Part shown: one piece after another, positions 34,484 through 42,947 of the stretch
Layout: each line of letters starts with the position of its first letter
Numbering within the stretch: position 1 is the first letter of the stretch
Assembly: GCA_023430975.1 (NCBI GenBank)
Contig: JAEYYB010000131.1
Span: 1-64,000, forward strand
Direction of reading: 5' to 3'
From: Bacillota bacterium
GTDB lineage: Bacteria; Bacillota; Clostridia; Acetivibrionales; DSM-2933
Length of the DNA: 64,000 nucleotides
Translations under genes and position numbers: made by a program
The notes under the pieces: model-generated
Seen by the model: the letters and a program-made list of their open reading frames with translations, nothing else
What the model was told of the DNA's origin: nothing
Databases searched by the model: none

Positions 34484-35005
34484 TTATTTCAGGTATATGT
34501 CAAGAAGCCCTTCTGGCAACTCCACTTTCATAGTTTTGTTTTCTACCGATACTTCCTTTAATACACTCTTTAGTGCAGGTATAAGTATTTCCTTATTTTC
34601 ATCGTTTTTAACTACATAAACATCATTGCTTCCTGTCTGAAGCACATCTACAAGGACCCCAAGCTTATTGCCGTCAAGCTCTGAAACTTCCATGCCGATA
34701 AGATCACATATAAAGTATCTGCCTTCTGGCAGCTTCACAGCGTTTTTTCTGTCAACATATATAAACATCTCTTTGAGCTTTTCTGCATAGTTCATATCAC
34801 TGGATTCTTTAAATTTTATAATAACAGCATTTTTTGAATACTTGATACTTTCGATATTGAATACTTCTTTTTTGTTATCAGTGCCTACAAATACCTCATT
34901 TAATTCTTCAAATCTTCTTGGATCATCTGTTAGAGGTACAACTTTTACCTCACCCTTTATCCCATGGGTATTCACTATTTTTCCAACCTGTAGATATTCA
35001 CTCAT
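34484..35005 (-). CDS. rimM: Ribosome maturation factor RimM
   Basis: Binds S19 in 30S head assembly. 173 residues: N-terminal barrel with VGKIVNTHGIKGEVKVVPLTDDP and a PRC-barrel C-terminal half with YFICDLIGMEV, GKLGVLVDVLQTGSNDVYVV and LIPALKSVLKEV. Start supported by GAGGTGAAAATTA. Confidence 0.95.
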   Translation of the reverse strand: MSEYLQVGKIVNTHGIKGEVKVVPLTDDPRRFEELNEVFVGTDNKKEVFNIESIKYSKNAVIIKFKESSDMNYAEKLKEMFIYVDRKNAVKLPEGRYFICDLIGMEVSELDGNKLGVLVDVLQTGSNDVYVVKNDENKEILIPALKSVLKEVSVENKTMKVELPEGLLDIYLK

Positions 35006-35062
35006 TAATTTTCACCTCAAAATATGATAAAGCAAGCTATGCCTTAGTACAAACATAATACA

Positions 35063-35103
35063 TAAAACACTTTAGACTAATTAAAATGTCTAAAGTGTTT
35101 ATC
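35063..35103 (-). terminator. Intra-operon terminator or attenuator between khpA and rimM
   Basis: A perfect 13-bp stem (35065-35077 with 35088-35100) with a 10-nt loop and TTTTATG after it on the minus strand. It would partly end the ffh-rpsP-khpA transcript before rimM. Confidence 0.65.
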
Positions 35104-35151
35104 TGTACTAGAATATGTGAAGCAAATCCGTCAGCAGTATATAAAGGCTAT

Positions 35152-35382
35152 TTATTGGATTATATCAACTTCAACTCTTTTGTTTTCTTTCACTGCTGCC
35201 GATTTTACAACAGTTCTTATTGCCTTGGCAATCCTTCCCTGTTTTCCGATGACTTTTCCCATGTCATCCTTAGCCACCTTGAGCTCAAGGATAATTGATT
35301 GTTCGCCTTCAACCTCATTAACTGAAACCATATCCGGCTCATCAACTAGGGATTTTGCTATGAATTCAAGTAGTTCTTTCAT
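35152..35382 (-). CDS. khpA: KH-domain RNA-binding protein KhpA
   Basis: A 76-residue single KH domain, with VIGKQGRIAKAIRTVVKSAA carrying the GxxG loop (GKQG). KhpA pairs with KhpB/Jag in Gram-positive bacteria and binds small and messenger RNAs. The ATG at 35382 has GGAGGTCGTACA upstream. It follows rpsP, the usual place for the YlqC/KhpA family. Confidence 0.93.
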   Translation of the reverse strand: MKELLEFIAKSLVDEPDMVSVNEVEGEQSIILELKVAKDDMGKVIGKQGRIAKAIRTVVKSAAVKENKRVEVDIIQ

Positions 35383-35472
35383 TGTACGACCTCCAAATAT
35401 CCTACACATGTGCACATATATGGAGTAGCCCCTTATATGTAGCAGCAACCACTGGCTAATAATTTATAGAAC

Positions 35473-35715
35473 TTATATAACGCCTGTTTTCTTCAGCAAT
35501 GATTTAACAGTATCAGTGGGTTGAGCTCCATTTTTTAACCATTTCTGAGCTTTTTCACTGTCAATGTTAATCTGAGCTGGATCAGTTATAGGGTTATAAG
35601 TACCAATCTCTTCAATAAACCTACCATCTCTAGGATATCTTGAGTCAGCAACAACTACTCTGTAGAAAGGACTTTTCTTAGCACCCATCCTCTTTAATCT
35701 CATTTTAACTGCCAC
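35473..35715 (-). CDS. rpsP: 30S ribosomal protein S16
   Basis: An 80-residue protein of the 30S body: MRLKRMGAKKSPFYRVVVADSRYPRDGRFIEEIGTYNP is diagnostic. The start is the GTG at 35715, giving the family N-terminus MAVKMRLKRMG, with AAAGGAGGTGAAAAAC directly upstream. It lies between ffh and khpA. Confidence 0.97.
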   Translation of the reverse strand: MAVKMRLKRMGAKKSPFYRVVVADSRYPRDGRFIEEIGTYNPITDPAQINIDSEKAQKWLKNGAQPTDTVKSLLKKTGVI

Positions 35716-35780
35716 GTTTTTCACCTCCTTTAAAGAATAATGTTTTATATGAAAAAAATAAAATATCAATCACTTTTCAT

Positions 35781-37124
35781 CTAAAACGGCATTCGGAATC
35801 TTCCTTTGCCTTTTTTACCAAATTTGCTCATATCTCCCATGGCTTTCATGAGCTTTTTCATTTCTTCAAATTCCTTTAATAGCTTGTTTACTTCCTGAAT
35901 GGTTGTACCGCTTCCAAATGCTATTCTTTTCCTTCTGCTTCCGTTTATTATAGCAGGATCATTTCTTTCCTGTCTGGTCATTGATTTTATAATAGCCTCT
36001 ACCCTGCCCATTTTCTTTTCATCAAGGCCGGCACCTTCCAATGCCTTGGTATTTACACCAGGCAGCATGCCTAATATCTGTGTAAGAGGCCCCATTTTCT
36101 TAATCTGCTGCATTTGATCAAGAAAATCCTCAAAAGTAAACTGCATGGTACGCATTTTCTTTTCCAATTCAAGGGCTTTCTTTTCATCAAAAGCATCCTG
36201 TGCTTTCTCAATAAGACTTAACACATCACCCATACCGAGAATTCTTGATGCCATTCTATCTGGAAAAAACGGTTCCAAATCGCTCAACTTCTCGCCCATA
36301 CCAGCAAACTTTATGGGCTTTCCTGTAACTGCTTTTACAGATAATGCCGCCCCACCTCTTGTGTCACCGTCAAGCTTGGTAAGGATAATACCGTCTACCC
36401 CAAGCTTTTCATCAAAGCTCTGGGAAACATTTACCGCATCCTGACCTGTCATTGAATCGATTACCAGCAGGATCTCCTGCGGCATAACAGCTTTTTTAAT
36501 GCCAACAAGTTCATTCATAAGCTCTTCGTCTATGTGAAGACGTCCTGCCGTATCTATTATAACCAGATCGTATAATTTCAATCTTGCATGTTCTATTGCT
36601 TCTTTGGCTATTTCCACCGGATTAACCTTATCGCCCATATTAAATACAGGGATATTAAGCTGTCCTCCCACAACCTCCAACTGTTTAATAGCCGCAGGCC
36701 TATAAACATCACATGCAACCAATAAAGGCTTTTTTGCATTCTGTTTTCTAAGTAGGTTTGCCAACTTTCCTGATGTAGTTGTTTTACCTGATCCCTGCAA
36801 ACCCACCATCATAAAAACTGTGGGAGACTTAGGTGAAAAGGTAACTTTGCTTGATTCCCGGCCTAGAAGCTCTATCAACTCTTCATGAACAATCTTAATT
36901 ATTTGCTGACCTGGTGTAAGACTTTCCAAAACATCCTGACCTACAGATCTTTCAGATACCTTCCCTATAAAGTCCTTTACCACTTTAAAATTGACGTCTG
37001 CTTCCAAGAGGGCCAGCTTTATTTCCCTCATCATTTCCTTAACGTCTTTTTCACTTACTCTTCCTTTTCCGCGAAGCTTATTAACAGCTTCCTGTAACTT
37101 TCCTGACAACCCTTCGAATACCAT
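35781..37124 (-). CDS. ffh: Signal recognition particle protein Ffh
   Basis: The 447-residue SRP GTPase that, with 4.5S/6S RNA, takes nascent membrane proteins to FtsY. N domain (1-90), GTPase with GLQGSGKTTTSGKLA, DVYRPAAIKQL, DTAGRLHIDEEL, LTKLDGDTRGGAALS, and an M domain ending in a Met-rich region (FEEMKKLMKAMGDMSKFGKKGKGRFRMPF). Start supported by GAGGAGTTTTGATAT. Confidence 0.97.
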   Translation of the reverse strand: MVFEGLSGKLQEAVNKLRGKGRVSEKDVKEMMREIKLALLEADVNFKVVKDFIGKVSERSVGQDVLESLTPGQQIIKIVHEELIELLGRESSKVTFSPKSPTVFMMVGLQGSGKTTTSGKLANLLRKQNAKKPLLVACDVYRPAAIKQLEVVGGQLNIPVFNMGDKVNPVEIAKEAIEHARLKLYDLVIIDTAGRLHIDEELMNELVGIKKAVMPQEILLVIDSMTGQDAVNVSQSFDEKLGVDGIILTKLDGDTRGGAALSVKAVTGKPIKFAGMGEKLSDLEPFFPDRMASRILGMGDVLSLIEKAQDAFDEKKALELEKKMRTMQFTFEDFLDQMQQIKKMGPLTQILGMLPGVNTKALEGAGLDEKKMGRVEAIIKSMTRQERNDPAIINGSRRKRIAFGSGTTIQEVNKLLKEFEEMKKLMKAMGDMSKFGKKGKGRFRMPF

Positions 37125-37138
37125 ATATCAAAACTCCT

Positions 37139-37495
37139 CTAGATTCTGTTGATAATGAATTCAACACCTTCTTGTATCTTGCCAATACTTTCCTTACCAC
37201 TATTATCAAGCTTATCTATGTTTATTCCCTTTAATAATTCCAATATTTCCACTGCTTTACTTTTTTGCTCGGTAAACTTTTGAAGAAGCCCAAGCTTTTG
37301 CTCAAACTCGTATAGTATTGCTTTTCCACGTTTTATGTTATCATGAATTGCCTGTCTGCTTACACCAAGTTCCTCAGCAATCTCCCCAAGGGAGTAATCA
37401 TTATTGTAATGCAAATCCAGGATCTCCATTTGCTTCTCTGTAAGTAGCTGTCCATAGAAATCCATCAGCAACCCAATTTCAAATACATTATTCAT
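37139..37495 (-). CDS. ylxM: YlxM family (UPF0122) helix-turn-helix protein
   Basis: A 118-residue sigma-70 region-4-like protein: LTEKQMEILDLHYNNDYSLGEIAEELGVSRQAIHDNIKRGKAILYEFEQKLGL. Genes of this family precede ffh in Firmicutes and the product is thought to modulate the SRP pathway. The ATG at 37495 follows GAGGATTGAATATT; the TTG three codons earlier is less likely. First gene of the block. Confidence 0.9.
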   Translation of the reverse strand: MNNVFEIGLLMDFYGQLLTEKQMEILDLHYNNDYSLGEIAEELGVSRQAIHDNIKRGKAILYEFEQKLGLLQKFTEQKSKAVEILELLKGINIDKLDNSGKESIGKIQEGVEFIINRI

Positions 37496-37667
37496 AATAT
37501 TCAATCCTCAGTGTAAAGTAAAAATACTTTACACCTAATTTTAGTTTACCAATTTGAATTTGTCAAGGAAAAGTTAAAAATTATTTAATATGTTTTGCGA
37601 TAATCATCAAGCATATTTAAATTACTTCAACATTGTGTAAATATAACTGAATAGCACAATTGTTTAA

Positions 37668-37730
37668 GGTTATGCAAACTTGATGTCATTGTGAGAAATT
37701 GTAGAATAGCATACATCATAATTTCTCAAG
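37668..37730. repeat. R5 short palindromic repeat
   Basis: TGTGAGAAATT and AATTTCTCA arms enclose about 20 bases. The region matches 49849-49912, including the lead-in TGCAA.CTTG. It lies in the gap between ylxM and the cohesin gene. Confidence 0.55.
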
Positions 37731-37733
37731 AAT

Positions 37734-37767
37734 AAAAAAAGATTGGTGACAAAACCAATCTTTTTTC
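37734..37767 (-). terminator. Terminator after the cohesin-SLH gene
   Basis: AAAAAAAGATTGGT pairs with ACCAATCTTTTTT around GACAAA, an A-rich/T-rich symmetric hairpin that can work in both directions. It lies about 50 bp past the stop codon at 37817. Confidence 0.85.
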
Positions 37768-37816
37768 AATATATTTCATTCTTTTAGTATATTTTACTTT
37801 TTAGTATATTTTATTT

Positions 37817-40204
37817 TTATTCCTCATATTTTTCTCCATCTTTTGGATCCCTGGAGTACTTGTGATCAAATACAGCCTCTGCAATATGACCATATCCCCA
37901 ATGGCTTGCCGGTACATCCTTAAACGGTAGTGCTTTTCCATTTAAAGGCCCTCTGTATAGCCATCTGTTGATCATGGTAACTGCTTCCGCTCTTGTTACC
38001 TGATTTTTAGGATAAAACTTTCCAGCACTTCCAACTACTATTTTACATCTGTATAATTCTTCAATGTACTTGCCTGCCCAATAATTCTTAGTGTCACTAA
38101 AGAAGAAGTCAGCCTCATCAATTGATGATTCTTCCATGCCAAGGCATCTGCATATAACCGCAGCAAGTTCTCCCTTAGTAATATTTGAATCCGGTTTAAA
38201 TAGTGTAGCAGTCGCCCCTTTAAAGAACCCGCTGCTCACAGCAGCATTAACTTCCTTAAATGCCCAGTGGTCTTTACTTACATCTTTAAAAAGCTGCTTA
38301 TCAGAAGATGTAGTAAGACCTAAAACCCTTACTATTAAAGCTGATATCTCTGCCCTTGTTATTGGCTTATCTGGCTTAAATGTACCGTCTTTATAACCGT
38401 TAATGTATTTATTATGACTGCCAAGAACTGCTTTCTTGGCATATAGCTTTATCTTTAATATCGATTTGTTATCATCCACTGTATTGTCAGTGGAATTTGT
38501 ACTGCTGATGTTAGCTGCAACAGTAACCTCTTTATCTGCACCGTCAAATGCTTCAGCCTTAACGGTATACTTTACAGTGTCTTCCTTGTTTCCTTGTAAA
38601 GTACCTAAATCCCAAGTTATCTTATTTCCTGCAACAACCCCACCCGAACTATCGACAAATGTGGTGTTGGCTGGTATATCTGCTGAAAGCTTTACATTTC
38701 CTACCTCAGTGCTCAACCTATTTCTGTAATGAATTGTAAATACGATGTTCTGGCCTGCATCATATGCTGTTTTGTCTGAGCTTAATGCTAGGGACAAATC
38801 GCTGGGTATAACCTGAGGTATTGCAGTTGGTAAAGGCTGCACTGCAGTTGGCTGCGACTGTACCGGTACGTATGGTACCGATACATTTTGCACAGGTGTT
38901 GCTGTAGGTGTTGGTGTGCCTTTTGTTGGTGTTGATGTTGCTTTTGTCGATGTTGGTGTTGATGTTGATGTTGGTGTTGATGTAGGTGTTGGTGTAGGAT
39001 TTACTTTGAGTGGATCAACAGTTTTTAACTGTCCTTCTGGAACTATAATATAAGCATAATCATTTAGCGAATACAAGAGTTGAACACTAGCGTCTCTATC
39101 ATTTTCATAATACTCCAAAACTATCTTATATGCTTTATCTTTCTTCAAACTCATTGCAATGCTTTCATTTATTGTAACAGCATGATTATTCCAATCGTCA
39201 AACAAGCAGGTGACCTCTCCATTACCATCCTTATCAAAATATAATCTGACTCCATCATCAGATTTTGTTTGGAATTTGTAATTTCCATTGTATTCTGGAA
39301 CAAAGTAACCTGTCCACCTTACCGAAAAATAATCACTCGGTGTACTAATGCCATCAGTATTTTTTACTCCTAAAGTGCCCCAATTAAAATTAATTTCTTT
39401 ATCTATCCTTTCAAAACGCTTGAGATTTGTATCAAAAGGATTGTTTCTCACATCATCCCACTGATAGTACTCTCCTAACAGACCGTTTACAAGATTCTGA
39501 CTTGGTATTGGTGTAGGAGTTGATGTTGCACTGGTGGCAGGTGCGCTTGTAGGTGTATTTGTAGGCTTCTTAGTGGGTGTATTTGTAGGTGTATTTGTAG
39601 GTGTATTTGTAGGCTTTTTAGTGGGTGTATTTGTAGGTGTAGGTGAACTTGGTTCAGATATAGTGATTTGTCCTTTATTCGCCATGCAGTCTATTTGAGA
39701 AAGCTCATATTGCTTTTTAGAACTATTGTAACTGTATGCCGATACCTTCAAATTATCTATGGTTAATTCACTATTAGAATTACCTATAATCTTAAATCGA
39801 ATTTTAGCAATTTCTTCATTACCTTTTAATGCATCATATTGTGTTGAATAAAACGAAAACTCAATTCCATTTATATCCCCATCTACATCTCTTAAATCTG
39901 GTGTTCCTAAATAATTTATTATTCTTGCATTTTTAATAATTTCTACTTTATTTAGACAATTCTTATTAAATTTAAGGTTAAAACTGAAATACCCTACTCC
40001 ACTATCAGGTGCATTCAAAAAACTAATCGGTATTTCAACGGTATCTCCTACTTTTCCTGATGCTGATCCAACAGCAATTGTTGGCGATGCAGTTGGTGCC
40101 CCAAACGAAATCACCGGCAAATAAACCAGCATATTAAACAGTACAAGCATCAAACAAATTATCTTTTTTACATTAGAATATCTTTTCCCATCCTTTAATA
40201 ACAT
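37817..40204 (-). CDS. Surface protein: cohesin-like - PA14 - DUF11 - three SLH repeats
   Basis: A 795-residue exported protein that looks like a one-cohesin anchoring scaffoldin. Signal or anchor helix at about 13-35. Residues 42-183 match a cohesin: TIAVGSASGKVGDTVEIPISFLNAP, YFSFNLKFNKNCLNKVEI, IAKIRFKIIGNSNSELTI, CMANKGQITI. A Thr-Pro-Asn linker leads to a PA14 domain (about 240-395: YFSVRWTGYFVPEYNGNYKFQTKSDDGVRLY). A second linker leads to a DUF11 module (about 460-575), then three SLH repeats (about 585-770: YINGYKDGTFKPDKPITRAEI and two more) that should bind cell-wall polymer. I start at ATG 40204, 11 nt after GGAGG. Cohesin type cannot be told by eye. Confidence 0.82.
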   Translation of the reverse strand: MLLKDGKRYSNVKKIICLMLVLFNMLVYLPVISFGAPTASPTIAVGSASGKVGDTVEIPISFLNAPDSGVGYFSFNLKFNKNCLNKVEIIKNARIINYLGTPDLRDVDGDINGIEFSFYSTQYDALKGNEEIAKIRFKIIGNSNSELTIDNLKVSAYSYNSSKKQYELSQIDCMANKGQITISEPSSPTPTNTPTKKPTNTPTNTPTNTPTKKPTNTPTSAPATSATSTPTPIPSQNLVNGLLGEYYQWDDVRNNPFDTNLKRFERIDKEINFNWGTLGVKNTDGISTPSDYFSVRWTGYFVPEYNGNYKFQTKSDDGVRLYFDKDGNGEVTCLFDDWNNHAVTINESIAMSLKKDKAYKIVLEYYENDRDASVQLLYSLNDYAYIIVPEGQLKTVDPLKVNPTPTPTSTPTSTSTPTSTKATSTPTKGTPTPTATPVQNVSVPYVPVQSQPTAVQPLPTAIPQVIPSDLSLALSSDKTAYDAGQNIVFTIHYRNRLSTEVGNVKLSADIPANTTFVDSSGGVVAGNKITWDLGTLQGNKEDTVKYTVKAEAFDGADKEVTVAANISSTNSTDNTVDDNKSILKIKLYAKKAVLGSHNKYINGYKDGTFKPDKPITRAEISALIVRVLGLTTSSDKQLFKDVSKDHWAFKEVNAAVSSGFFKGATATLFKPDSNITKGELAAVICRCLGMEESSIDEADFFFSDTKNYWAGKYIEELYRCKIVVGSAGKFYPKNQVTRAEAVTMINRWLYRGPLNGKALPFKDVPASHWGYGHIAEAVFDHKYSRDPKDGEKYEE

Positions 40205-40322
40205 AAAAATAATCATCCTCCCCAAAAAATAAATATTTAAAAGATCATCAACCCGAACATACCGAAGCCCTTAATAAGCATCTCTAGCTGTAATCATCTT
40301 TATTATATAAAGCATCAAGAAT

Positions 40323-40352
40323 ATTATATCAAATAAGACAAAAATGTGTAAA
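40323..40352 (-). promoter_or_regulatory. SigA-type promoter of the cohesin-SLH gene
   Basis: TTTACA (40347-40352), 18 nt and TATAAT (40323-40328) on the minus strand, about 115 bp upstream of the start codon. Confidence 0.7.
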
Positions 40353-40454
40353 CCTTTTTCTACATTTCTATCCTTATTTCCAAAGATTTGCAAATTTATT
40401 TTTTGATATTCGGATAAATTGAGATAAGAATTGGTCACAAAATGTTAAATTAAA

Positions 40455-40482
40455 ACGAAAATGGGAGTTTATGCTCCCAAGA
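40455..40482 (-). terminator. Possible terminator of the AraC-type response regulator gene
   Basis: TGGGAG (40462-40467) and CTCCCA (40474-40479) with TTTTCGTTTT following on the minus strand. It is far (about 255 bp) past the stop at 40736, with an R1 copy between, so assignment is uncertain. Confidence 0.4.
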
Positions 40483-40610
40483 TAAGTAAAATCATAATTT
40501 AATTTTACAAAATGTTTCTATACTTATTTTAATTTAGATCGCTTGTCGTTTCAATGCTCTTTTTTGGCATAATATGCACTAAATTGTTTTAGGTATGTAA
40601 AATCAATTTA

Positions 40611-40709
40611 TATTAAAAGTGATAAATCTATTACATTTGTCTGTCGCAAATTCCGTTGAACCGTTCGCTATTTGCTCCGCCAAATGTAAGATTATTAACA
40701 CTTTTAATA
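40611..40709. repeat. R1 palindromic element (99 bp, TA-flanked)
   Basis: Runs from TATTAAAAGTGATAAATC to TTAACACTTTTAATA with TA at 40609-40610 and 40710-40711. Same length and ends as the copy at 46904. A fragment of R2 (GTAATATTTTAGTCATTCCTT) abuts its right side and reaches the stop codon of the next gene. Confidence 0.88.
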
Positions 40710-40735
40710 TAGTAATATTTTAGTCATTCCTTATA

Positions 40736-42319
40736 TTATGAATTTTTATAGTTATTAGGGCTTAAACCTGTGAATTTTTTGAAAACCCTGCTGAAATGCT
40801 CCACATTGGCATAGCCTATGCTAACACCTACCTCATAAACCTTCAAATTGGTGGTTTCAAGAAGTTCTTTGGCCTTTTCTATCCTTACAGAAGTAAGGTA
40901 GTCTGTAAAAGTCTGACCTGTTTTTTTAGTAAATATATTGCTTAAGTGGCTTTCGCTCAACCCCACAAAATCACTTGCCATTTTAAGGGTCAAATCATTG
41001 TGATAATTATTGCGAATAAATTCCTGAACCCTTAGTATGGCCCTGTTTACCTTGACATCACGCTTTTCCTTTAAATAGCTTACAACTATATCAGTTATAT
41101 CCTTTATCCATTCGTTAATCTCTTCCTGGGTCTCAAATTTTGCTATTATGTCGTAGAAATCTAGATTTTGTCCAAAAACCTCAACAGTATCATAGCATTT
41201 CTCGTTAATAAACTTTATAATAATGTAGATTATCTCCATATAACTTGCATAGATTTTATCAAGTCTGCCGGGATCTGAATTTCTGATAAGCTTAAGAAGT
41301 ACTTCAAGCTCATATTGTGCTTTATCTTTATCTGCCTCTATCAAAGTTCGAATAAACTTTTCTTCCTTACCAAATATGCTGTCAATTTTTTTGGGTGTAA
41401 TCTTATTTGATATTTCAGGAGTAATGATTGTACCTTTACCAAATACAAACCTGAGCTTAACATTATATCTTGCTTCCTCATAAAGCTCCCTGATATTTTT
41501 ATCCCCTGTACCAAGTGAGCTAATACCCGCCGATACACTGATTTCCATGTTATCATGAAGACTGTTATTTATGATTGTTACAATATCATATACTCGATCC
41601 ATAAGATCATCCATATTATTGTACTCTAATGTCATAAACAGGAGGTACTCCTGTGGTGAAAGGACAATACTTTCTCCACAGCATACATCCCGCATTGTCT
41701 TATCAATTTGGCTTTTAATACTTTCGGAAAAATCACCTATGGTATTTCCATCATATTTTTCACTTATGGATTGGAAGTCGTCAACCCATAAATAGCACAA
41801 AATCAAATTATTTAACTTAAATTTGAGGCCATACTTATTCATAGCCTTTTCCATATCATCATTTTTTTCTGTTTCCAGCATATGTTTTAGCAATCTATCC
41901 TTTGAAGAACTAAAATCCGTATTGGTGATTACTGAAACATCTGGATTTTCTATTTCAATATCGCTAAATTTTCCTTGCAGCTTCTTAAAGTATCCACTAT
42001 TTAATTCCGAGTTAAGCATATAGTCTGAAACACCCTGCCTGAATGCTTCTCTTGCTAAATTAAAATCGGAATTTTGTGACATAGCTATCATAAATGCTCT
42101 AATATCAATACTCTTTAAATAGGATATAATACTTAAAGCTTTTTTGGAATCTATATCCATGTTAACGATTATAAGTTTGATATCATTATATTGGTTCAAT
42201 ATCTTAATTACTTCATTTTTGTTTTTTGCTTCTAAAATTTCATAAGAGCTTTTTTTAAACCAACTAACAGTGTAACAGATTGCAGTATCATCAAATGAAA
42301 TCAACAGAACTCTAGTCAT
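40736..42319 (-). CDS. AraC-type response regulator (YesN-like)
   Basis: A 527-residue protein. An N-terminal receiver-like domain (about 1-115) has LLISFDDTA and LIIVNMDIDS, where the Asp may be phosphorylated, though the usual acidic pair near the start is weak. A long middle region (150-400; VSAGISSLGTGDKNIRELYEEARYN resembles the central domain of YesN-type regulators) leads to a C-terminal AraC domain (about 425-525): DLTLKMASDFVGLSESHLSNIFTKKTGQTFTDYL and KVYEVGVSIGYANVEHFSRVFKKFTGLSPNNYK. Such regulators usually control sugar uptake with a YesM-type kinase; none is adjacent. Start supported by AAAGGGGTTTAAA. Confidence 0.87.
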   Translation of the reverse strand: MTRVLLISFDDTAICYTVSWFKKSSYEILEAKNKNEVIKILNQYNDIKLIIVNMDIDSKKALSIISYLKSIDIRAFMIAMSQNSDFNLAREAFRQGVSDYMLNSELNSGYFKKLQGKFSDIEIENPDVSVITNTDFSSSKDRLLKHMLETEKNDDMEKAMNKYGLKFKLNNLILCYLWVDDFQSISEKYDGNTIGDFSESIKSQIDKTMRDVCCGESIVLSPQEYLLFMTLEYNNMDDLMDRVYDIVTIINNSLHDNMEISVSAGISSLGTGDKNIRELYEEARYNVKLRFVFGKGTIITPEISNKITPKKIDSIFGKEEKFIRTLIEADKDKAQYELEVLLKLIRNSDPGRLDKIYASYMEIIYIIIKFINEKCYDTVEVFGQNLDFYDIIAKFETQEEINEWIKDITDIVVSYLKEKRDVKVNRAILRVQEFIRNNYHNDLTLKMASDFVGLSESHLSNIFTKKTGQTFTDYLTSVRIEKAKELLETTNLKVYEVGVSIGYANVEHFSRVFKKFTGLSPNNYKNS

Positions 42320-42639
42320 TTTAAACCCCTTTTATAAATATGCAAAAAATATATCAACATAAAATAAATTTTATCATACTTTCTACATTTATAAAACTAT
42401 TTTTGACATATGTTTTAAGGAAAAATCATTATTAATTATTATTCATAAAAACAAGTCGAATAACAAATTATCATTACAAAAAACTATAACCTTAATAAAA
42501 CAATCCATTTAACAAACTAACCGTTTTGAATTGCCTATTAAGGTCTATAATTTACTCTATTGTTCATTTTTATACTCAGCCAAATGCCGGGCTTAGCAGC
42601 AACCCTTATGAAACTTCATTAGTAATATCTTACCATTCC

Positions 42640-42801
42640 TTATCTTCTTTTACTAATGAGATAATATACCCCAAATCCTATTGCTGCAAGAATTATAAGT
42701 GGCATTAAAAGTTTTACAAGAAAACCAAGAACCCTTAATACAATTATAACTACTACAACGGCCAATATAATACCAACAATGCCTTTCGTTCTATTATCCA
42801 T
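42640..42801 (-). CDS. Small 53-residue membrane protein
   Basis: A short gene read by eye: it starts MDNRTKGIVGIILAVVVVI and ends YYLISKRR. Two closely spaced hydrophobic segments (about 8-25 and 31-48) are bounded by basic residues, which predicts a hairpin in the membrane. The ATG at 42801 has a very good ribosome-binding site (GCAGGAGGAAGAGCAA), and the stop TAA is at 42640-42642. I do not recognise the family. The gap 42320-42639 upstream of the AraC-type gene shows nothing else but AT-rich DNA. Confidence 0.7.
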   Translation of the reverse strand: MDNRTKGIVGIILAVVVVIIVLRVLGFLVKLLMPLIILAAIGFGVYYLISKRR

Positions 42802-42947
42802 TTGCTCTTCCTCCTGCTTTGGTTTTTATAATTAGTTTTTTAAATTGATTATTTTAATTTATTATACACAATATTTTAATATTTTTCTAGATATAATTAA
42901 TATTTTTTATAAAATTATTAATTAATTTCAATAGAACTATTAACCTT

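Noticed and set aside
38880..39660. GGTGTT/GTTGAT repeats that look like a tandem array
   Set aside because: They encode Thr-Pro/Asn linkers of the cohesin-SLH protein; imperfect codon-level repetition, not CRISPR or a minisatellite.
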